Origin: Hysterangium stoloniferum
Taxonomy: Eukaryota > Basidiomycota > Agaricomycetes > Hysterangiales > Hysterangiaceae
NCBI GenBank assembly: GCA_015178975.1
Contig: WHVD01000089.1
Coordinates: 186,001-250,000, forward strand
DNA: 64,000 nucleotides
Direction: 5' to 3'
Within the stretch, counting starts at the first letter, position 1. Every line of letters begins with the position of its first letter. Of the stretch, positions 56,172-64,000 are shown piece by piece. The position numbers and the translations under genes are program-made. The notes under the pieces are model-generated. The model did no database searches. It was not told the DNA's origin and worked only from the letters and a program-made list of their open reading frames with translations.

Positions 56172-56744
56172 GCTGGCATCACTCTTTCTCCCAAAAAATA
56201 CTATGTAGGCTACAACTCTATTCTCCTTCTCGGACACAAGGTGTCACGGTTAGGTTTTTTGACCCATCAAGAGAAAGTATGAGCCATATTGGAACTAACA
56301 ACCCCAACTAAGGTGTCTAAACTTCAACATTTTCTGGGTATGGTTTTGTACTTCTTGGCTTACATACCCTTCTATGCATGGACTGTATCCCCGCTTTTCT
56401 CGCTACTCAAAAAGGGCACGCGATGGTCTTGGGGAGTAGATCAGGAATGAGCCTTTAATGATGTCAAGGCAGCCCTGAGCTCCTCTCCAGTTCTAGCACA
56501 TCCCGCGATCGGAATGCCCTACCGTCTCTATACGGACGCCTCTGACTTCGCCCTAGGTTGCTGTCTGTAGCAAGTACAAAAAATGACTCTATGGGACCTA
56601 AAGAACACGAAAATCTATACCCAAGCGAAATCAGCATTCGAGCAGTCAAAACCAGTACCAACGTTCGTCACCCATTTTAAGACCAAGGTTCCCGAGATCA
56701 CTTGGACAGACTCCTGGACAAAAACATTTGAGGATACTTGCGTT
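56172..56744 (+). pseudogene. Element 3 RT end and RNase H (truncated)
   Basis: TLSPKKYYVGYNS, then AYIPFYAWTVSPLFSLLKKGT and LYTDASDFALGCC of RNase H, matching element 1 at 1-440. It ends at FEDTC, where LTR-T replaces about 0.7 kb: RNase H C terminus and the integrase N-terminal part are missing compared with element 1. Several TAG/TGA stops. Confidence 0.85.
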
Positions 56745-56993
56745 TGTTAAAGGCATAGAAAAGAATTGACCCAGCCTGGGATTGAACCAAGGACCTCCTG
56801 GCTTTATATGCAGGTGCTCTTAACCACTGAGCTACTGGACCTATAGTCTAGTATTATATGATGGATTATATATACATATATATAAGGACTTATGATGCCA
56901 ACTTGTGCTCTTATAACAGCTTATAACTGATGGCAAACCTGGGTCTTATAACAGTCTGTCACATATAGATATTGTATTTTCCCATTTCTAACA
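56745..56993 (-). mobile_element. LTR-T, copy 2 (no TSD, host deletion)
   Basis: TGTTAAAGGC to TTTCTAACA, 249 bp, about 97% alike to copy 1. Flanks GCGTT and AATTC differ, and about 730 bp of element 3 is missing relative to element 1 (positions about 420-1170). Recombination between two separate LTR-T insertions would produce this. Confidence 0.85.
56768..56841 (-). other. tRNA-like sequence inside LTR-T copy 2
   Basis: Identical to the copy at 12218-12291, with intact A and B boxes. Confidence 0.78.
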
Positions 56994-57501
56994 AATTCTC
57001 AAGCTGATACATGATAATCCCTTCGAAGGAGCTTACACTGGCGAGCGTAGACTATTCCTGCTCATGAAAGACCACTTCTTCTGGCCTAGAATGTTACAGG
57101 ATTGCGCGGTGTATGCTCGTAGTTGTGATACCTGTCAGAAGACGAAAATTGATCACTCCGCACCGCAGGGAGCCCTCAGACCAGCTGATGTACCTTCTAA
57201 GCCGTTCGAAGTGTCCATGGATCTCATAACTGGATTACCGACTTCTGGCAGTGACTCTTACTCGGCCATTTTCATGGTGGTCGACAAGCTGACATGCTTT
57301 GTTATCTGTGAATACACTTTTTCTAACTTGTCCACTGAAGGATTCGTACAGACCTTTGTAAACTGAGTGGCATCTCCTTTCAGACTACTCTCCAGGATTA
57401 TCTGCGATAGAGACAAAAGGTGGACCTGTAGGTTCTGGAGGGAAGTTTGTAGGATATATGGAACCGCTTTAGCCATCTCTTCTTCTCACCACCCTCAGAC
57501 A
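56994..57501 (+). pseudogene. Element 3 integrase, N-terminal and core part
   Basis: HDNPFEGAYTGERRLFLLMKD, CDTCQKTKIDH, MDLITGLPTSGSDSY and IICDRDKRWTC match element 1. The first zinc-site His region has GAYTG for GAHAG, losing one ligand. An in-frame TGA is at 57364. It breaks at HPQT, where LTR-T copy 3 is inserted. Confidence 0.85.
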
Positions 57502-57751
57502 TGTTAAAAGCATAGAAAAGAATTGACCCAGCCTGGGATTGAACCAAGGACCTCCTGGCTTTATATACAGGTGCTCTTAACCACTGAGCTACTGGACCTA
57601 TAGTCTAGTATTATATGATGGATTATATATACATATATATAAGGACTTATGATGCCAACTTGTGCTCTTATAACAGTTTATATAACTGATGGCAAACCTG
57701 GGTCTTATAACAGTCTGTCACATATAGATATTGTATTTTTCATTTCTAACA
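57502..57751 (-). mobile_element. LTR-T, copy 3 (TSD AGACA/AGACG)
   Basis: TGTTAAAAGC to TTTCTAACA, 250 bp. Flanks AGACA (57497-57501) and AGACG (57752-57756) match in four of five bases; the host sequence in element 1 is CAGACGG, so the duplication was AGACG with one later change. It sits inside the HPQTDGQ motif of integrase. Confidence 0.88.
57525..57598 (-). other. tRNA-like sequence inside LTR-T copy 3
   Basis: Same 74 nt as the other two with one change in the anticodon arm (TATATACAGG for TATATGCAGG). A and B boxes intact. Confidence 0.78.
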
Positions 57752-58557
57752 AGACGGACAGACAGACAGAAAATATGAATGCCACCCTCGAACAAATGCT
57801 GAGAGCTTACTGCTCATCAGCCAAGGAAGAATGGTCGAAATAGATTGGGATAGTAGCCAACACTTACAACTCCACCGTTCATAGTTCGACTAACTATGCT
57901 CCCACCTTCCTCTTAATGGGGTACCTACTGAGGGGAATATCCAGGGTACTAGGAGGAGACGATCCTATAGTCCCCAGGGAACTGTCTGAAAGTCCTATGG
58001 TGGACTCATGGATCGTGGAATTGGAAAGTCACAGACAAATGGTGAGGGACTCAATCACCCGAGCGCAAGAAACCCAAGCCCAATCCTACAACAAGCATCG
58101 AAAACCGGTCGAAGAAATCTCGGAGGGGGATCTAGTATTAGTCAACCCCCATTCCTTAGAATTGGTAGAAGTTAAAGGTAGCGGAAGGAAACTAATCCAA
58201 AGATGCATCGGACCATTTCAGGTCCTGGAAAAAATTAATCCCCAAGTCTTTAGACTCAAAATACCCCCAGAGTACCAAATGCACCCTGTCATTAATCGAG
58301 CCCACCTTAAGAAATATCACTCGTTCCCGGAAGTGTTTGGCCCTAGGGAACTACTCAAGAACCCTAGAGAGCTAAGTTCAAACAAGGAAGAATATGAAGT
58401 CAGAGCCATTACTGGCTACATGAAACTTCGAAATTGTCTGCTTTTTCGAACCAGGTGGAAAGGCTATAGACCTGAGGAGGACTCCTGGCTAAACAGCACT
58501 GACCTCTGAAATGCCCCAGCTCTACTCAGAGCGTACAAGACACTGCATCGGATTTGA
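57752..58557 (+). pseudogene. Element 3 integrase C-terminal part and chromodomain
   Basis: ENMNATLEQMLRAYCSSAKEEW, then FLLMGYLLRGISRVLGGDD and the chromodomain (FRTRWKGYRPEEDSWLN) ending near 58557. Stops at 57841 (TAG for Trp) and 58507 (TGA). Strongly alike to element 1. Confidence 0.87.
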
Positions 58558-58874
58558 TGACAGGTATATGCAGTCTCACCAAGAACCCGGAACCACTTCC
58601 CTCCTGAGAATACAGTCTATTTTCTTTACTCTACTCGACAATCAACTCTAATTTTAACCTTTATTTCCTTTTTCTAAAAATTCAACTTCAGTCACCTCGC
58701 CTTCACTCCACGACCACTAACCTCTAGCCTACGCCTCCTCACCTCATGCCAATAACCGAGCAGAGTCCTAATCTCTAAGAATATGAAAGACGTAAAGTCA
58801 CTTAAGAATCTCCGACCTCTCTTTACCTTCAACCACTACCATCACACAACATCCGTATGACCCGTAATCATAAC
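58558..58874 (+). other. Spacer between Pol and the 3' ORF of element 3
   Basis: Pyrimidine-rich leader without ORF; equivalent to the element 1 spacer 3001-3332. No clear TATA box here. Confidence 0.5.
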
Positions 58875-60072
58875 ATGTCCCAACCACCTCTCTCGAAGTC
58901 CAAATTCCCTAAGTTCAAAAGGATCCCATGAACACCTGCCACTGAGCATCTATGGAACCCTGCCACCACCTCCTCGGAACCCTCTCACACTGAAATAGTC
59001 GAGCGCCCTTTCTCTTACCACAAGGCCTCCACCTCTAATTCCTCGAGCTATTTCTCAATACACTGGGGACCAGCAGAGACTACCTCGAGAGTTGTTCACA
59101 ATTCTCAAGAGTCGCCTCGCACTGAAATGGTCGGGACACCCACTCCTTGTAATCAGGCCCCTCCCTCCAGATATTGGAACCAAAAGGACATCCCTTTGGA
59201 CGGACCCTCTGCTCACACCTGGGAATCAGTAGAGACTATCTCAAGGGTCGTCCATGATTCTCAAGGGCCACCTCGCACCGTAATAGTCGAGACACCCACT
59301 CCTTGTAACCAGGCCCCTCCCTCTAGATGTTGGGACCTAAAGGACCTCCCTTGGAACGGACCCCCTGTTCGAACCTCCCCATCCCCCCCACCCGAGGAAG
59401 TAGCCCGGAAATGTCACAAGAAGGAGGAGCGTCACGCCCGAAACCAACAGGAGCTCAGGGAACTTAAAAGAAAGAGGAGGGAGAAGTTTGTGCAAGATCG
59501 GATAGCCAGGGGAGGAATGGAAGGAGTACCCTCCAAGGCCCAAAGAAGAGAGAGCAGGATTCAGGAGGGCTATGCCCCTATCACACCAATTCTCCCTCCC
59601 CCGGGGGAGAAATGGGCGGATTTTGTAGAGACTGAGGAGAGTGATAATGGGACCCCCTGCATATGCGCCGCTGGAGTTAAAAGCCGGAAAGGGAAGGATG
59701 GTACTACCTTTTACGATTGGGAATTGGTCAGATGGATTAAACTCCGAAGTATCAAGCTGACCCGAGGAGACGAAAAGGAACCACCCTCAGGGACCAGCAC
59801 AGAAAAGGTTTCAGGCTCTTCTTCAGAACTCAGAGGATAGTGACACCGATACGGGGCAAAGTATCTGGGGGAGGATTCGTTCGAAGGGTTCTTACTGCCA
59901 AAGCCCATACACTTTGTCTCTAGGGATCCAAATCAAAGAAGGGAACTTAAACCAACTGTCAGAATATGGCATGGGTATCAACCAAACGAGACCTCGACCA
60001 CCATCGCCATGGAAAACCACATCCAACCCTCTCCCACACCTACCCCTCTACCCGTTCCCACCCCAGAGTTAC
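58875..60072 (+). pseudogene. Element 3 copy of the extra 3' ORF
   Basis: Starts MSQPPLSKSKFPKFKR, matching MFPFQQNKQVLPKFKK of element 1. A TGA follows shortly, then the same frame is open to 59840. It contains two to three imperfect copies of a unit with VVHDSQGPPRT and TPTPCNQAPPSR, a basic coiled-coil stretch (RNQQELRELKRKRREK), and the conserved PPPGEKWADFVET and FYDWELVRWIKLR block. A frameshift near 59835 leads to FEGFLLPK and VSRDPNQRRE. Cut at 60073 by the copia LTR. Confidence 0.68.
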
Positions 60073-60409
60073 TGTTAAATGTGACCTGTGACTTACTGTG
60101 ACACGTGACACACACAAGTCTGAGGAAAGTTGTTACTATTCAGGTCACTAACTACAAGCTTATATATGTTATACATCGGTAAGCTTGTCAGCTGTCAAAA
60201 GTGACAGCTGGTTGACAGCTGTCAGAAGTGACAGCTGATTGACAGCTTGAATGGAAACTGACAGCTGATTGACAGCTGGAATACAAAGTGACAGCTGATT
60301 GACAGCTGTCATGGGAAATGAACTGGAAATACTCTGGAACATGCTGGAAGCTTCTAGAAGGTTCTGAAGGTTCCAGAAGGTCTTGGAGACAGTGGAGGCA
60401 GTTTTAACA
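60073..60409 (-). repeat. 3' LTR (LTR-E) of a truncated copia element
   Basis: Plus strand TGTTAAATGTGACC to GCAGTTTTAACA, 337 bp. Next to it on the minus strand is the polypurine tract GATCAGGGGGGTC (60410-60422). It carries more CAGCTG-containing tandem units (about 60188-60320) than the solo copy at 44937. Confidence 0.9.
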
Positions 60410-60510
60410 GACCCCCCTGATCTCACATGTCTCCAAAGAAAAAGAAACAGAGAGAGAGACAGAGAGAGAGACTTTGCTAAACTACAGAGAGTAAGAAAGA
60501 AAACAAGAAA

Positions 60511-61475
60511 CTAAGCCCTTATACCCATTCCATCACGGCAAAATTGAACCTTGGGAGTAGATAGAGGCTTGGTTAGAATATCTGCAATTTGTTCTGCAGT
60601 AGGAATATAGGAAGGAGCAATACACTTGGCATTTACAGCATCCCTAAGCCAATAGTAGCACAGGTCAAGATGTTTCATCCTTCCATGATGCTCAGGGTTC
60701 TTAGCCACACTGATGGCAGACTGGTTGTCAATGTGTAGAGTGGAGGGTTGATCAACTTGGTAGCCAAATTCACCTAGGATTTGCCGCATCCAGGCAATCT
60801 CCTTGCCAGCTTCTACAGCAGAGACAAATTCTGCTTCAGTTGTAGAAAGTGTGACAATACTTTGCAGTTTACTACTCCAGCCAATAGCACCTCCAGCCAT
60901 CATAGTTACATAACCACCAGTGGATCTTCCAGAATCAATGCAATCACCATGAGCAGCATCAGTATATGTGGTGAATAATTTAGAGCCACATTTACCAGAG
61001 TAATACAACTTGTATTCCAGTGTACCTTTTAGGTATCTGAACAAGTGCTTCACTGCTGTCCAATGCTTTGGTCCAGGATTGCCATTAAAACGTGCCAAGT
61101 AGGACACAGTATAAGCAATATCTGGATGGGTCATAGTAGCCAAGTATTGTAAAGACCCAACAGCACTGAGATAAGGAACACTACACATGAAATCCACCTC
61201 TGCAGCATTCTCAGGACCCATTTCTTTGGAAAGAGATGTACCAGGTGTCATAGGTGTGAGAACTGGATGACAGTCAGACATGTTATAATGCTCAAGCATG
61301 TTGAGAATAAACTGTCACTGATCAAGAGTAAGGAGTCGCTTAGAGCGATCTCTGCCAACTCCCACACCAAGTAAATAAACAGTGGATCCAAGATCACGGC
61401 ATTTGAAATGCAGGGACAATTGCTTGACAGCTTTGTCAATGGCAAGAGTGGACTTGGATGCAAACAAGGCTGTGA
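60511..61475 (-). pseudogene. Ty1/copia Pol: end of RT and RNase H
   Basis: Typical copia C terminus on the minus strand: MLEHYNMSDCHPVLTPM, GSLQYLATMTHPDIAYTVSYLARF, YTDAAHGDCIDSGRSTGGYV, SIVTLSTTEAEFVSAVEAGKE and ADILTKPLS. The frame breaks once at a stop near 61316, upstream of which LFASKSTLAIDKAVKQLS continues RT. The rest of RT, integrase and Gag are missing: homology ends at about 61475, at the Helitron-like sequence. Confidence 0.9.
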
Positions 61476-62500
61476 CCCGTGGGGGGCAAGCCCCCACCAT
61501 GCTACCACCCCACAACTTTACTCGGTCGCTGCGCGACCTGGTGGATCAATAATCCGTGACCATGTCATCTTGAGGACTTCTACATTCCAGCTTCCCATTT
61601 ATTCTCCCCCATACTCATACCCCACTTTCCTTCCATTCCACTCATTCATCTGTCATTGAATCATTTAGTATAAATTATTGTCTTGTATTCTACTTATAAC
61701 ATTGTTCAGACCGCTATGTGTATTTTCAACCTACATATACTGTCCTCTAGCATGGTGATACTCAATAACACACCTACTTAATGATTTCCTTTTCCAGCCA
61801 CTCTATCTAAGTTCTGTTCTAATGACATTCTATTATTTCTTGCATCACTTCATCATATCATTTGCCATCTCAGAATATTCATCTTTTTTCTGTTGTCTTG
61901 TATTCCTCTTCTTAATATCCTGTTCTGCTTCCTGATTTCCTTTGTTCTGTAAATACCAAATCTCCACTTTCAGCCCTGTGCTTCCATTTACTTTAGTATA
62001 AAACTCCATTATGTACACTACTATGCTTCAGTTTGAATATTGACTTACATAGAATACTGATTTAGAATTCCACTCTCATGTTTAGAAGTGTATGCAATAA
62101 TACCTTCATTTACATTTTAAGTGTTGTTCATACTGCTTAATCCTTTTGCTAGTGTCTGCCAGATTGAGACTTATGACCCTTTTTGACCTTAGCCTCTGAA
62201 CCTAGTTGTTCCATGCCACATTTCTCATCTATTCCTTCCACCTGAGTCTTTTTATACATACTTATGGGTCAGTAATAACATCCTTAAACACTATATTCAG
62301 TCATATGAGTGTTATGGAGTATGATTTTCACTCTTCTCCAAATTTTTTCTCTTGAAACACCAACATACAACTGTCTATGTGGGAAGACAGGAGTGCACAG
62401 ATCCAATCCAACTAATTTTAAAGATTTACCCTGTGACTTATTTGACTACTTAACTTTAGACATTGAATATACATATGGAGAATTGAGCAATTTCATAGTT
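61476..62500 (-). mobile_element. Helitron-like fragment with Pif1 helicase C terminus
   Basis: On the minus strand at about 62445-62295 the frame reads NKSQGKSLKLVGLDL, then HRQLYVGVSR, the last motifs of Pif1-type helicases of Helitrons, and ends at a stop near 62295. About 0.8 kb downstream, next to the copia sequence, are two strong hairpins: GGTCGC/GCGACC (61526-61540) and GTGGGGG/CCCCCAC (about 61480-61498), as expected near a Helitron 3' end. No exact CTRR end is visible. The rest of the element is missing to the right. Confidence 0.6.
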
Positions 62501-62765
62501 TGCTTGCATTTGGTCAGTTGGTACTTCATTTTTGATTCAAGTAGTCAAAGTGATTGGTTTTTGAATTGGTTGCAATTATTTGCTTTGATTGGAAATTTCC
62601 CAATTTATTTTGATTTAATTTATTCTATTTTTGAATTTTTTATTTTTATTTTTCCGATTATCTTTTATTTTCAAGCATTTTATTGTCATTTACTGTATTT
62701 TATTTCGGTTAATTCTATTCTATTTTATTTTATTGTCAAACATTTTATTTTGGTTCAAAAAAGCA
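62501..62765. other. AT-rich spacer
   Basis: T-rich on the plus strand (many TTTTATTTT runs). Open frames here are composition artefacts. Confidence 0.6.
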
Positions 62766-64000
62766 GTGGGAGCAGGACAGAGAGAAGGAAAGGGGACATA
62801 CACTTCCTGGAGGAAAGAGGAGCCCGATCAGAGCAGGATGGAGAGAGAAGGAAAGGAGACACACCAACCGGAGGAAAAAGAGCAGTTCAATCAGCAAAGG
62901 ACGGAGAGAGCAGGAAAGGATATACACACCAACTGGAGGAAAGAGGAGGCCGATCAAAGGAGGACAGAGAGAAGGGGAAAAGGAACACGCACTGGCTGGA
63001 GGAAAGAGAGGGGGGCCAATCAGAAGAGGACAGAGAGAGAGGGAAAGGGAACACACCGGCTGGAGGAAAGAGGAGGCCAATCAGAGGAGGACAAAGAGAG
63101 GAGGGGAAAAGGAATGCGCACCGGCTTGAGGAAAGAGAGGGGGCCGATCAGAAGAGGAAAGAGAGGGGGCCGATCAGAAGAGGACAGAGAGAGAGGGAAA
63201 GGGAACGCGCACCGACTGTGGGAAAGAGAGGAGGCCAATCAGAGAAGGATGGAGAGAGAAGGAAAGGGGACACATACCATCTGGGGAAAGACGGAGGGGG
63301 GCAAAGAGAGAAGGAAAGGGGACACAGACATCCCTGGAGGAAAGAGAGGAAGACAATCAGAAGAGGCTGAAGAGAGAAGGAAAGGGGGCACGCACCTCCT
63401 GGAGGAAAGAGTGAGGAGGCTGATTAGAGGAGGACAGAGAGAGAAGGAAAGGGAATGCGCACTGGTCAGTGGAAAGAGAGGGGGCCAATCAGAAGAGGAC
63501 AGAGAAAGAGGGAAAGGGAAGGCTCACCGGGTGGGGGGATAGAGGAGGCCAATCACAGAAGGACGGAGAGAGAAGGAAAAGGAACATGCACTGGCTGGAG
63601 GAAAGAGAGGTGGCTGATCAGAAGAGGATAGAGAGGGAAAGAGAACATGTACCGGTTGGAGGAAAAAGGGGTGTGGCCAATCACAGGAGGATAGAGAAAG
63701 GGGGAAAAGGAACGCACCCCGGCTGGAGGAAAGAGAGGGATATTCAGAGGAGGACAGAGAGAGGGGGAAAAGGAACACACACCGGCTGGAGGAAAGAGAG
63801 GGGGCCAATCAGAGGAGGAAGAAGAGAGAAGGACAGGGTGCACGCACCTCCTGGAGGAAAGAGTGAGGAGGCTGATTAGAGGAGGACAGAGAGAGAAGGA
63901 AACGGTACACACACCGGCTGGAGGAAAGAGAGGAGGACACTCGGAGGACGAAGAGAGAAGGAAACACTACACACACGACCTGGAGGAAAGAGAGGAGGAT
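62766..64000 (+). repeat. Purine-rich minisatellite, about 65-bp unit, runs off the right edge
   Basis: About 19 diverged units with the layout GGACAGAGAGAGAAGGAAAGG, ACACGCACCGGCTGGAGGAAAGAG, then GGCCAATCAGAGGA. The plus strand is almost all purine apart from the ACACGCACC and CCAATCAG islands. Long open frames on both strands across it are a by-product of the period. It continues beyond 64000. Confidence 0.88.

Noticed and set aside
62309-63370. Long open frames over the AT-rich stretch and minisatellite, both strands
   Set aside because: Composition is poly-hydrophobic then repetitive KGxxER text with the repeat period; the frames follow the tandem unit, not a gene.
62766-64000. CRISPR-like array
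   Set aside because: Units are contiguous and diverged without unique spacers, and the genome is eukaryotic.

Overview
The window looks like an agaricomycete-type basidiomycete chromosome. Protein genes carry many short introns (about 50-65 nt), there is a nuclear tRNA-Glu, a copper-fist regulator, a secreted GtaA-type glutaminase and an agaric-style F-box protein. A gene-bearing core (about 18.2-41.2 kb) is flanked by two dense nests of LTR retrotransposons. Species is not determinable by eye.

Left nest (1-17.6 kb). I name LTR families A-G and T by sequence. Three Ty3/gypsy copies of one chromodomain family (LTR-B) occur in the window. Element 2 (minus strand; 5' LTR 13166-13807, Gag start 13088, RT cut at 6403) sits inside an LTR-C. 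Element 1 (plus; RNase H, integrase, chromodomain, an extra 3' ORF, polypurine tract, 3' LTR 5764-6402) is inserted in the RT of element 2. Solo LTRs with perfect 5-bp target duplications were then dropped into both. To the right, LTR-C copies are nested in LTR-C, which also holds a TA-flanked DNA element containing a further solo LTR (G).

Core (18.2-41.2 kb). Genes in order: copper-fist transcription factor (-), WRN-type 3'-5' exonuclease (+), Rrp9/U3-55K (+), tRNA-dihydrouridine synthase Dus3 (+), a disordered basic protein (+), tRNA-Glu(CUC) (-), a second protein sharing short motifs with the first disordered one (+), GtaA-like glutaminase (+), F-box protein (+). Splice models for the first four were worked out by hand and total exact multiples of three.

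Right nest (42.6-64 kb). Element 3 (plus, same family as 1 and 2) is broken by a solo copia-type LTR-E, a solo LTR-A, a whole 7.5-kb Ty3/gypsy element of another family (LTR-D, minus, inserted in the protease active-site codons), a solo LTR-F, and two copies of a short tRNA-carrying LTR (LTR-T). Its 3' ORF is interrupted by a truncated copia element, itself cut by a Helitron-like helicase fragment. A purine-rich minisatellite of about 65-bp period runs off the right edge.

Most interesting signals: (1) LTR-A/B/C are built from serial hairpins with changing stems but a recurring loop; (2) a 250-bp element with LTR ends and 5-bp duplications carries a cloverleaf-capable tRNA sequence; (3) the LTR-D element holds an antisense, intron-containing zinc-cluster gene with its own TATA box; (4) the LTR-B family has an extra large sense ORF after integrase; (5) a covarying RNA hairpin is conserved in otherwise divergent LTRs D, F and G; (6) element decay is concentrated at CpG/CGA sites.
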